Assembly: GCF_020523825.1 (NCBI RefSeq)
Contig: NZ_JAJALK010000008.1
Span: forward strand, 1 to 64,000
DNA from: Methylobacterium brachiatum
GTDB taxonomy: Bacteria; Pseudomonadota; Alphaproteobacteria; Rhizobiales; Beijerinckiaceae
Length of the DNA stretch: 64,000 bases
Direction of reading: 5' to 3'
Shown: positions 35,066 through 43,340 of the stretch, in pieces
Layout: each line of letters opens with the position of its first letter
Position numbering within the stretch: the stretch's first letter is position 1
The notes under the pieces: model-generated
Told to the model about the DNA's origin: nothing
Seen by the model: the letters and a program-made list of their open reading frames with translations, nothing else
The model's database searches: none
Translations under genes and position numbers: made by a program

Positions 35066-36385
35066 ATGCCCTACCGGACGATCGCGGGCGCGGGAACGCG
35101 CTACGCTCTCCTCGCATTCGATGCAGAAGGGCGCGAGAGGACGGACGATCCCGATGCCGCCGACGGATCGTTTTCCCGGAAGGTGCTCAACGATATCGCG
35201 TCCGAGCGGCCCACCGACATCTTCATCCTATGTCACGGCTGGAAGGGCGACATCCCCGCGTCGCTTGATCAATACGATCGGTGGATTGCCGCCATGGACC
35301 GCAGTCCGGATCGGAGCGAGGCCGAAGAACGCAGACCCAAGTTCAAGCCGTTCCGCATCGGTGTCCACTGGCCGAGTCAACCGTGGGGGGACGAGGAACT
35401 CGGTTCAGGCGCCGGAGCGTTCGACGGCTCGGCGGATCCGATCGCACTCTACGTCGACAGGTTCGGCGACCGTCCGGGACTGAGGGAACGGATCGCGACC
35501 GTATTCCGCGCAGCGGCGCTCGATCCGGCCGCCGACCGGTTGCCGCCGGATGCCGATTCGGCCTACCGCGACATCGACGGCCTGCTCACGGAAATGGGCT
35601 CGTCCGGCGTCGCCGCTCCCCCCGGAGGCGATCGCGAACCGTTCGACCCTCAGGTCTACTTCGAGGCTTCGCTCGAGGAGGAGAGTTTCGGATTCGGTTC
35701 CCGAAGTCTCGGCGGGATTCTCGCTCCGTTGCGGCAGCTGTCGTTCTGGAAGATGAAATCGAGGGCCCAGATCGTCGGCGAGGGCGGGATGCACGCGCTT
35801 CTACGCGAGCTTCAGTCGTCGAGCGCCGGCACCACGGCGCGGGTACACCTGATGGGTCACAGCTTCGGCTGCATCGTGGTTTCCGGCATGCTCTGTGGAC
35901 GCGGCACGGCCGATTCCAGCGCGAAGAGCGTCGCCTCGCTCGCTCTGATCCAGGGAGCCCTCTCGCACTGGTCCTATTGCGGAGAGATTCCGGACGCCGT
36001 CGGACGTCAAGGATATTTCCGGGGGTTGCTCGACGACCGGCTCGTAAAGGGCCCGATCGTGACGACCCGCAGCATCTACGACACGGCGGTGGGCCGGTAC
36101 TATCCGCTCGCCGCGGGCGTCGCCAATCAGATCGAATTCGCGGCCGGGGAACCGCCTCGCTACGGCGCCTTGGGTGCGTTCGGTGCCCAAGGCCTCGACC
36201 CCGAGGCGATCGCGCTCGCGATGAAGCCGGCAAACGAGTCGTACGGTCTGGAACAGGGCCGGATCTACAACGTCGAGGCCAGCCGATACATCCGCAACGG
36301 CGACGGTGCCTCGGGGGCTCACAACGACATAGATGGGCCGGAAGTCGCCCATCTGATCTGGGCGGCGGCTCTGGCCGGGAAGTGA
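35066..36385 (+). CDS. Alpha/beta hydrolase-fold effector-like protein
   Basis: 439 residues from the ATG at 35066, which follows a very purine-rich GGAGGGGAGGGG; the open frame continues upstream but without homology. The hydrolase core shows an oxyanion-type HGWKGD at 57-62 and the nucleophile elbow GHSFG at 264-268 (Ser266), with two large inserted regions between (110-250). The C-terminal half (SLALIQGALSHWSYCGEIPD and on) supplies the acid and His, which I cannot assign. No signal peptide. The clan CD protease homologue starts 10 bp after the stop, so they are one operon. Lipase or esterase activity on membrane lipids would fit a cell-death effector, but that is inference. Confidence 0.8.
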   Translation: MPYRTIAGAGTRYALLAFDAEGRERTDDPDAADGSFSRKVLNDIASERPTDIFILCHGWKGDIPASLDQYDRWIAAMDRSPDRSEAEERRPKFKPFRIGVHWPSQPWGDEELGSGAGAFDGSADPIALYVDRFGDRPGLRERIATVFRAAALDPAADRLPPDADSAYRDIDGLLTEMGSSGVAAPPGGDREPFDPQVYFEASLEEESFGFGSRSLGGILAPLRQLSFWKMKSRAQIVGEGGMHALLRELQSSSAGTTARVHLMGHSFGCIVVSGMLCGRGTADSSAKSVASLALIQGALSHWSYCGEIPDAVGRQGYFRGLLDDRLVKGPIVTTRSIYDTAVGRYYPLAAGVANQIEFAAGEPPRYGALGAFGAQGLDPEAIALAMKPANESYGLEQGRIYNVEASRYIRNGDGASGAHNDIDGPEVAHLIWAAALAGK

Positions 36386-36395
36386 AACGAAGGAC

Positions 36396-37874
36396 ATGCC
36401 CGGTTTCGACGCGGACGGCACCGACCAGGACGAGCTTCATGCCAACGGCGTGGAAGCGGAGACCGGACGTCCTCTACCGCCGCCCGAGAACGGCTCCGGC
36501 GCGCGGATCGTCGATATCGCCGGCGGATCGATGGCGCGGTTCGAGGACGAGACGGTCGCCGGCAGGCACGCGGCCTCGGATTGCGGGGTCGACACGTTCG
36601 GAACCGACTCGTCCGTCGAAAATCCCGAAGAGCTCGATCAGGCCGGGTGGGGCATAGTCTTCCCCGCGGAGGTGGATGCCGAACCCTACAAGGAGGCTCT
36701 TCATCCACTCCTCGACCTGCGCAGAAGTCAGGCTGGCGATCTTTTCCGCGTCTTCGAGAAGGATGCGGGCATCCGTCCCGGGGAGGAGGCCACGGCGTGG
36801 CTGGCGAGGCAAGGCGAAGGTCCGGGACTCGCGGCCGTCGATCCGAGTCGCGGAGTGCCGTACTATCTTCTGATCGTCGCTTCGCCCGAAGACGTTCCGA
36901 TGTCGTTCCAGTACCTGCTGGATGTCTTCTGGGCTGTCGGAAGATTGCATTTCGACAATATGGAGAATTATCGACGCTACGCAGAAGCTCTCGCTCAATA
37001 CGAGAAGGGAGAACTGATCTTTCAAAAGAGCAGGCGGTCCGTTCTCTTTTCTACCGCGCATGAGTTCGACCGGGCCACTGCGATGTTCACGCGCGACGTG
37101 GCGAAGCCGTTTCGCGACGGCTCCGGATCGGCCGGGCCGCTGGGCAAGAGGCAAGGGTTTGCCTTGACCTCCCTCTTGGAGCGCGACGCCAGAAAATCGA
37201 GTCTGCTGGCCGCTCTCGGAGGCGCCGAGGGACCTCCGTCCCTTCTCTTCTCGGGCACGCACGGAATGACGTTCGGCAAGGACGATCCGCGTCAGAGGGA
37301 CTGCCAGGGAGCTCTCGTCTGCGACGATTGGGAAGGATATGGCGCCGTCACGGAGGACGATTGGCTCTCCGCCGGGGATCTGCCGGCGAGCCTTCGGCTG
37401 AACGGCATGATGCACTTTCTGTTTGCGTGCTACGGCGCCGGCTGGGAGGCCGTCGACACCTTCCGCGATGGACCCGACGGTCGCGGTCGTCAGATCGCGG
37501 ACAAGCCCGCGATGGCCAGGCTGCCGCAGGCCATGCTGAGCCGCGGAGCGTTGTCCGTGATAGCGCACGTGGACCGCGCGTGGTCGTATTCCTTTCGCAC
37601 GCCCCTAGGTCGTCCTCAAAGCCACCCGATACGGGACGTGCTGACCAGGCTCATGCAAGGCAAGCGGATCGGAAACGCCATCGATCAGTTCAACGCGCAG
37701 TGGTCCGCGTTGACGATACCCATTGCCGAGATCATGAGGAACTCGGCCGGCGATCCTGCCACGAGAAGTAGGCTGGCAAAACTGTGGATAATCCGGGACG
37801 ACGTCAGAAACTACGCCGTGCTGGGCGATCCGGCGGCGCGCATAAGGATGGACCTGCTGTCGGCGGAGCCTTGA
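36396..37874 (+). CDS. Clan CD (gingipain/caspase-like) cysteine protease homologue
   Basis: 492 residues. A disordered acidic N-terminus (1-80) leads to a domain beginning GWGIVFPAEVDAEPYKEAL with VPYYLLIVASPEDVPMSFQY. Then comes a catalytic part with His289 in LLFSGTHG and Cys345 in FLFACYGAG. A hydrophobic strand ending in HG and another ending in AC with a small residue after it are the hallmark of clan CD proteases (caspases, gingipains, CHAT). The rest (ARLPQAMLSRGALSVIAHVD) fits the strands after the Cys. Likely cytoplasmic, cleaving protein substrates. It sits between the hydrolase (10 bp upstream) and a glycosyltransferase (83 bp downstream). Confidence 0.75.
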   Translation: MPGFDADGTDQDELHANGVEAETGRPLPPPENGSGARIVDIAGGSMARFEDETVAGRHAASDCGVDTFGTDSSVENPEELDQAGWGIVFPAEVDAEPYKEALHPLLDLRRSQAGDLFRVFEKDAGIRPGEEATAWLARQGEGPGLAAVDPSRGVPYYLLIVASPEDVPMSFQYLLDVFWAVGRLHFDNMENYRRYAEALAQYEKGELIFQKSRRSVLFSTAHEFDRATAMFTRDVAKPFRDGSGSAGPLGKRQGFALTSLLERDARKSSLLAALGGAEGPPSLLFSGTHGMTFGKDDPRQRDCQGALVCDDWEGYGAVTEDDWLSAGDLPASLRLNGMMHFLFACYGAGWEAVDTFRDGPDGRGRQIADKPAMARLPQAMLSRGALSVIAHVDRAWSYSFRTPLGRPQSHPIRDVLTRLMQGKRIGNAIDQFNAQWSALTIPIAEIMRNSAGDPATRSRLAKLWIIRDDVRNYAVLGDPAARIRMDLLSAEP

Positions 37875-37957
37875 CGATTGGCTCCGCATCGGCGAGATCC
37901 ACGTCCGCTGCCACGCCCTCGACGACCTGAGGCTAAGCAGGTCCGGCGGATCGAGGA

Positions 37958-39448
37958 ATGGCGCTTCGGGTTCTGACGCAGGTCAACTACTCGGCTGGAG
38001 AAAACGCCGAAGGTGACAGCGGCCTTGCATTCACCGCGGAACTCCTCGGGGCGCTCGTGCGTGCCGATCGCGACCTGCATTTCTATGTGCTGATCCCCGA
38101 GCGCGCTGCGGCCAGCTGGACGGAAGCGCTGGGGGACGATCGCATCACCTGCATTCCGGTACCTTTGCTGCCACGCATGCACGGCGGCGATTTTCAGTTC
38201 GATCCGGCGGAACTCTACAAGCGCTTCGATTTCCGGCGGTACGACGTCGACGTGCTGTTTCTCAACCAACCCGAGACGGCGCCTGCCTTCCTGCAGTTCA
38301 TGAACCGGCAGACGTTCCACAACGTCCCCGCCGTCGGATACATCCATTGGTTCGACGTAAGACGGCCATCCACGCCGAAGCACGACCTCCATCGTCCGGC
38401 GCTGCTCGCGACTCTGGCGGGGTTGGGATCGATGTCGCTGGTCGGTTGCAATTCCGAATACGGGCGGAAGCAGATCCTGGCGAAGGCTCGTACCTGGTTC
38501 AACGACGACTTCGTTGAATTGCTGGACCAGAGAATGAGAATCCTTCCACCGGCAGTGGACGTGCGAGGGCTCGTCCCGCGAGGAGGACGCACTTCCGACA
38601 CTCCCGCGCGCATCCTGGTCAACCATCGCCTGCTGAAGTACACGGGCGTGCGCGCTCTCGTCTCGGACGTCCTCCCGCGGCTCTGGGAAAGGCGACAGGA
38701 TTTCCATGTACACCTGACCAACCCGACCAGGGTGCGTCTGCCTGGTACGATGACGCGTGCGGCTTGGCTGACCGTCGAAACGCTCCCACGTAGCCGCTAT
38801 CGGGAGGCGCTCCGTACGAGCGATCTGGTTCTCGCGCCGCACCGCTCGACTCATTGGTCCATCTCCACGCTCGAGGCGATCTGCGGCGGATGCGTTCCGC
38901 TGATGAACGTGGAGAGCTTCCTACTCGAGATGATGGAGCCGATTCTCTCGGGTCTGGCCCCCTCGGTACGTCGCCACGTCGAGGTCCGATGGTTCTACTT
39001 CCGCAGCGAACTCACGAACCGCCTTTGCGATCTTCTCGACAGGCTGCCGGAGGAGGCGGAAGTCGCTCGCGAGGTCGCACGTCGCGCTCGCGAAGTCTAT
39101 TCGTGGGAAGCCTGGACCGGACGGTGGCTGGACGTATTCCGGGCCGCGGAAGGCGGCATACCTGTCATGTCGGACAGAAACCCATCCCTGCTGCGTGTGA
39201 AGGATCTTCTCGAACTCAACGGAGAAATCTCCAAAGAGGCCATCCTGCGCGAGTTCTCATGGGCCCCCAAGCAGCGTGCACTCGCCTGGACGTCGTTGCG
39301 CAAGAGCATCCAGATGTTCGCCCCCGACGATGCGTCCGCTCCCGAAGCCGTGTTCGGACGCGTTCCGACGCGCGTGCGCCTAGCCGGCATTCGGCCGCAG
39401 TCCGCCACGAGCCTCGCGCCACTGGAGGCGTCGCGCGAAAGCGGTTAG
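37958..39448 (+). CDS. GT4-like glycosyltransferase (GT-B fold)
   Basis: 496 residues. The N-terminal Rossmann-like half begins MALRVLTQVNYSAGENAEGD; the C-terminal donor-binding half has ILVNHRLLKYTGVRALVSDV, the 'R.x.K..' type loop, and LAPHRSTHWSISTLEAICGG, the E-containing nucleotide-sugar motif in which the Glu of TLEAI binds the ribose in GT4 enzymes. The last ~80 residues (KDLLELNGEISKEAILREFS) look like a small added helical domain. It would transfer a sugar to an unknown protein or other acceptor. It lies in the same direction as the two genes before and the small gene 9 bp after, so the four form an operon. Confidence 0.75.
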   Translation: MALRVLTQVNYSAGENAEGDSGLAFTAELLGALVRADRDLHFYVLIPERAAASWTEALGDDRITCIPVPLLPRMHGGDFQFDPAELYKRFDFRRYDVDVLFLNQPETAPAFLQFMNRQTFHNVPAVGYIHWFDVRRPSTPKHDLHRPALLATLAGLGSMSLVGCNSEYGRKQILAKARTWFNDDFVELLDQRMRILPPAVDVRGLVPRGGRTSDTPARILVNHRLLKYTGVRALVSDVLPRLWERRQDFHVHLTNPTRVRLPGTMTRAAWLTVETLPRSRYREALRTSDLVLAPHRSTHWSISTLEAICGGCVPLMNVESFLLEMMEPILSGLAPSVRRHVEVRWFYFRSELTNRLCDLLDRLPEEAEVAREVARRAREVYSWEAWTGRWLDVFRAAEGGIPVMSDRNPSLLRVKDLLELNGEISKEAILREFSWAPKQRALAWTSLRKSIQMFAPDDASAPEAVFGRVPTRVRLAGIRPQSATSLAPLEASRESG

Positions 39449-39457
39449 TATCCCGCC

Positions 39458-40129
39458 ATGTTCGACCAGGGCATAGCGCAATTTCTCGGCCTCGGCCTTC
39501 AGCCGACGCTTCGGCTCTGCCTCCCGCGGTTCCGCCAGGGAGTGGTGGGCGCACGGGATGGGGATCCGTTCCGGTATCCGAGCAACGCGTACGCCGAACG
39601 CGACGTGCGCTCGGCGCTGCATGTCCATAGCCTAGCCTCGGAGGCCGGTGCGGCTGTCGGGTTCATCTCGCCGGACGATCTCGCCACGGATCTTGCATCG
39701 TCGGAGCCGGACGCGGCGACGTCGGTGGTGTTCGGCAGCCGAAGCAATTCCGCTCTCGACGAAGTTCTCGGCTCGACGGGACTGCAGTTCATCTTCGATT
39801 TCGACTTCGGCTCCCAATGGGCGATCCGGCTCGCCGACGGCGCTCGATACGCATTGGACGATCCGTCGAAGCTGAGCCGCGACGAATACTCCGCCAGAAT
39901 CGATTACGGCGTGGTCGCGGGCTGCCGGTCGGCCGGCGGCCGTTCCAGGTCGGTATTCATGGTGGCCGGTCTGGGTGGAAGAGCCACCGAGGGTTGCGGG
40001 TTGTATCTGCAACGTCGGTGGCGGTGGCTGGCCGATCAGGTCGGAGACCGCGCCTTCGCGGCGGTGCTGCGCTTCGATCCACCCGTCGATCCCGCGTCGT
40101 CGACCCTCGAGAGGCTGGTCATCCACTGA
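39458..40129 (+). CDS. Protein carrying the same C-terminal domain as the CHAT protein
   Basis: 223 residues. Residues ~85-215 run parallel to the C-terminal part of the CHAT protein encoded on the opposite strand: VVFGSRSNSALDEVL matches YVLVGSRSHDFSRS; LQFIFDFDFGSQWAIRL matches RDFAFEFTECGPWRLID; DYGVVAGCRSAG matches DYALVEKIVDPQ; SVFMVAGLGGRATEGCGLYL matches VLLVIAGMWSSSTLAAGRYL; AFAAVLRFDPP matches GFQFVLETRQG. So it seems to be the stand-alone form of an unnamed domain. No enzyme motif is seen. It ends convergent with the CHAT gene, overlapping it by 11 bp. Confidence 0.7.
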   Translation: MFDQGIAQFLGLGLQPTLRLCLPRFRQGVVGARDGDPFRYPSNAYAERDVRSALHVHSLASEAGAAVGFISPDDLATDLASSEPDAATSVVFGSRSNSALDEVLGSTGLQFIFDFDFGSQWAIRLADGARYALDDPSKLSRDEYSARIDYGVVAGCRSAGGRSRSVFMVAGLGGRATEGCGLYLQRRWRWLADQVGDRAFAAVLRFDPPVDPASSTLERLVIH

Positions 40130-41918
40130 CGAGCAGTGGTTCGCGGCTCACGACCACCCTCGTAACTTCGCTGGTGCCCTGTCGCGTCTCCAGCACGAAC
40201 TGGAAGCCGCCTGCTCCGAACCGGCGCACGATTTCATCCCGCTTGTCGAAGAGATACCGCCCAGCTGCGAGCGTGCTCGAACTCCACATGCCTGCAATGA
40301 CGAGCAGGACCCGGTCGTTTTGGGGGTCCACGATCTTCTCGACGAGAGCGTAGTCGCTCGCATTCGGGGTGGGCGCGGCGGCCAGTGCCGGGTTGGCGAC
40401 GTCGTAGAAGATTCCCTCCCGCCGGTCGATCAGGCGCCATGGCCCGCACTCGGTAAATTCGAAAGCGAAGTCGCGGCTGTACTGGGGAAGCTTCGACCGC
40501 GAGAAATCGTGCGATCGGCTTCCGACGAGCACGTAGTGAGTGAACTCCTTCGCCTCGAAGGATGCGTCGACCACGTGGCCGGGTATGATCCGGGCGCGGC
40601 GCGCAAGATCTTCGGATTTCGGCAGAAATCTTCCGACGAGTTGAATCAGCGGCTCGACCGCCTGCACGTCGTTGGCGGCGATGGTCGGCCCGCGATACCG
40701 GTAGGCTTCGTCATCGGCTTCCGGCGGCGGCGCACCCGGTTGGCCCTCGGGCGAGCCGAGCTTGAACCGCGGCAACGAGAAGGCGAACCGGGAGGTCTCT
40801 TGATCGGCGCTCAGCAACGTCGACGTCCTGATGATCTCCTCTTCGCTCGGCCGAGCGATGTTAGCGAAGACTCCGCCCCCGTCGCCGAACCGACCGCGCA
40901 AGCGCGTGTAGAGGGCCGCAGTCCCGCGTTCCCAATCCGCATGCGCCGCCAAGGCTGCGGCAGCCTCGCCATAGGCATCGAAAACGTCAATGGTACCGTC
41001 CGCGACGACTCCTAGAAACCGCCCGAGGAAGGCGAGCCCCGAGGAAACCGTGACGGGACGCTGCATCGCCACGACGGAGCCGACGTGTCCACCGATCATG
41101 AGACGCTGTGCGACGCCCCCGAGCGAGTTCTTCGCGGTCACGGCGCCCGATTTGCACGAGCATAGGACTACCAGACATCCACGATGAACACCGAGTTCGT
41201 GCGCCACGTCCTCGCCGACCCATCTGCTTGCGGCGCCGCTCTCGTCCTCGAGCACCATGAAACCGTCCCTTTCGGCGGTGGCGCTGCCGCCGTGGGCGAC
41301 GATCACCACTGCGTCATAGGCATCCCGCTCGCCGAGAGCGCGCCTCAGCGAGCCGCGTGTGGCATGCGGAACCATGTTGCAGGTCGCCTGAGGTATCGCG
41401 TCGATCGCCTTCCGCAGTTCGCCGACTACCCGATCGTGGTCGAAATCGGGGTGATCGGTCGGGTTCGCGACCGCGACCAGGAAATGCCGGAAGCCGTGCG
41501 ATCTGGCATCCTGGGTCGAACCGTCGTTGATCCAGCGAAATGGGATCCTCTCGCCTCCGGCGAGGTACCGATCCCCGTCGTGCAAAATCTCGAACGGAAG
41601 CAAGTGCATTTCCGGGGAAGCCGTACTGAACGCCAGAAGAACACGACTTGCGGCTCGCGCGCGTTCGAGCGCGGTCGGCATTGTCCTTCCAGGTCGGCCT
41701 GCAAGGAGCAGGTCGTAGAGCTGACGACCGAGCTCCATCGGCGACGCACGTTCCGCGCTTTGCCAAGCCTGGAGCATGGACGAGACTTGTTCCGGCAAGG
41801 GCCAAGAGAACGAGCCGAATCCGCTCGCCCCGACCGGAGAGTCTTGGATGTTCGAGAGGCCGCCTGTCGAAGCGAGCCGGTCGACGTTCGTCGCGATGAG
41901 CGTCGTGGTTTTCGTCAA
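40119..41918 (-). CDS. CHAT-domain protease with C-terminal shared domain
   Basis: 599 residues. The first ~350 residues form a CHAT (caspase HetF associated with TPRs) protease: LLPFEILHDGDRYL, His209 in VVIVAHGGSA, and Cys255 in VVLCSCKSG, followed by LGGVAQRLMIGGHVGSVVAM. A linker of ~50 residues leads to a C-terminal domain (from ~400) with YVLVGSRSH and LVIAGMWSSSTLAAGRYL that also occurs in the 223-residue neighbour. CHAT proteases act in bacterial immunity, for example in gasdermin and type III-E CRISPR systems, by cleaving a partner. Its partner may be in the convergent operon. A 105-residue gene ends 4 bp upstream. Confidence 0.88.
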   Translation of the reverse strand: MTKTTTLIATNVDRLASTGGLSNIQDSPVGASGFGSFSWPLPEQVSSMLQAWQSAERASPMELGRQLYDLLLAGRPGRTMPTALERARAASRVLLAFSTASPEMHLLPFEILHDGDRYLAGGERIPFRWINDGSTQDARSHGFRHFLVAVANPTDHPDFDHDRVVGELRKAIDAIPQATCNMVPHATRGSLRRALGERDAYDAVVIVAHGGSATAERDGFMVLEDESGAASRWVGEDVAHELGVHRGCLVVLCSCKSGAVTAKNSLGGVAQRLMIGGHVGSVVAMQRPVTVSSGLAFLGRFLGVVADGTIDVFDAYGEAAAALAAHADWERGTAALYTRLRGRFGDGGGVFANIARPSEEEIIRTSTLLSADQETSRFAFSLPRFKLGSPEGQPGAPPPEADDEAYRYRGPTIAANDVQAVEPLIQLVGRFLPKSEDLARRARIIPGHVVDASFEAKEFTHYVLVGSRSHDFSRSKLPQYSRDFAFEFTECGPWRLIDRREGIFYDVANPALAAAPTPNASDYALVEKIVDPQNDRVLLVIAGMWSSSTLAAGRYLFDKRDEIVRRFGAGGFQFVLETRQGTSEVTRVVVSREPLLVSG

Positions 41919-41922
41919 GCGA

Positions 41923-42240
41923 TCAGTCCCGGCTGCTCGTCTGAGACCAGGAAACGCTGAACCGCTCCTTGAGAGCGGCGATCCCCTCCGCCCGCACCCT
42001 CTCGCCGTCGTATCCCAACTGGCGGTAGAAGTTGGGCCGGAGTTGGAAATCCGCAGCCCGCCGGATGACGCTGGCCTGCTCGCCCAAACGCTGGAAGCGC
42101 GAAGCGAGCTTCAAGGCTGTATCCCAGTCGTCCGCGGCCATGGCAGTTCTGATCGCGGCCAGCTTGGTGTCCGACGAAAGCGTCTTAGGTGCTTTGCCCT
42201 TCGACGACGCCACGGCATCTCGTCTCTGATCCGTTGTCAC
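41923..42240 (-). CDS. Small helical protein upstream of the CHAT gene (phage-type)
   Basis: 105 residues. The core AMAADDWDTALKLASRFQRL, then GEQASVIRRAADFQLRPNFY and RQLGYD, followed by GIAALKERF, resembles short proteins often found in phage and prophage regions beside terminase genes (pattern 'LA.RFPRLGEH...I.RA....NP.FY.QLG'). It is the first gene of a two-gene operon; the CHAT gene starts 4 bp after its stop. A sensor or substrate role for a phage-derived protein next to a protease would be attractive, but this is speculation. Confidence 0.65.
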   Translation of the reverse strand: MTTDQRRDAVASSKGKAPKTLSSDTKLAAIRTAMAADDWDTALKLASRFQRLGEQASVIRRAADFQLRPNFYRQLGYDGERVRAEGIAALKERFSVSWSQTSSRD

Positions 42241-43340
42241 GATATCGGCTCCTGAGCCTTCCGGCAGGCGGTCGGCGAAAGATCGGTGTCGGGAACGAAC
42301 CGGTCGGATGCACTCATCGTCCCGGGTTCAGATAGAGTCGTCGTGCCGACTCGTCGATGCAAGCCCGTTGCAACCGAACCAGTGCGCGCAGGCTCCGGTT
42401 CGACGGAGGTCGCCAGCCTCCGTAAGCGGATTGCGAAAGGAGGCCGCGGTCAAGCGCGAGTCTCGGCAGCGGTCGCCGGTAGTTGGCTCGGCCGAGAACG
42501 ATAGGCGATCATATCGTCGACGCTTAGAGTGGCCCGAGCGCCCGGACACCGACGGTGCAGTCGAAGATTGCGGGGCACGGTCAGACGAGGACTGGCGAAT
42601 GACGCCCGACCCGGTAGCGGCCGAGCACCGCGCATTCGTGACAGCCGGGTTCGCAGCAAGCGCCGATGCGGGCTTCGCTTCTCGCAAACCGAGAGTCCTG
42701 CGCGGGGCCGGAGCGATAACCCACACGGTCGCGTCTCAGGTCGCCGAAGACTGGAGGCGACCGGACGGCGGGAAGGCGCGCGTCGTTCGCCCCTGTGGCA
42801 CACCGGCACGTTTGAGCCGCAGCGCAGGACGCCGAAACTCGGCTGAATGTTCAAGGCCATTACGCAAAAGGGCCGTGGCCGGCCGCCGCCCCGCCCGCCC
42901 AGTCGACGTCCCAATCCACCTGTCGGCGATCACGTCCGGATCGTCCGTATGAGAGTGGACAAAACGAAGAGGCGACCGCTTGCGAATCGGCGCCGAAGCA
43001 CGCGCCTTGGGCGACACTGCCTAAGCGGTTGCGGGCTCGACCGGAATCCCATGAAGGTTGCGGTCGCGATCGGCGCCGATCCTGACCCCACCGAAAACCC
43101 GGATTCGTTGAACTTGTAGGAGATCGGGGATCGACTCCGCCAGGGGCACGCTTTGGTGTTGAATTGGACTTACGCCCGACGTTGGCGCCCGAAGCCGCGC
43201 TGATTCACATAGACCCACTTGCTCCTGCCCGACTTCGGTTTCCGTCATCGTCTCGATCGCGCTCAGCTGGTCCGGACCGACATTCCGACCAGACCGGTTC
43301 AACGCCATCATACAACGGAGATCTGTAAACGAGCGTTCGT
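42241..43340. other. Stretch without a confident gene between the CHAT operon and the integrase block
   Basis: About 1.1 kb. It contains the promoter of the CHAT operon. A minus-strand frame at 43021-43311 (96 residues, MMALNRSGRNVGPDQLSAIE) has protein-like composition but no ribosome binding site, so it is not called. Other open frames are shadows. Confidence 0.4.

Noticed and set aside
43021..43311. Minus-strand 96-codon frame
   Set aside because: Protein-like composition but no ribosome binding site or family; support too thin to call.
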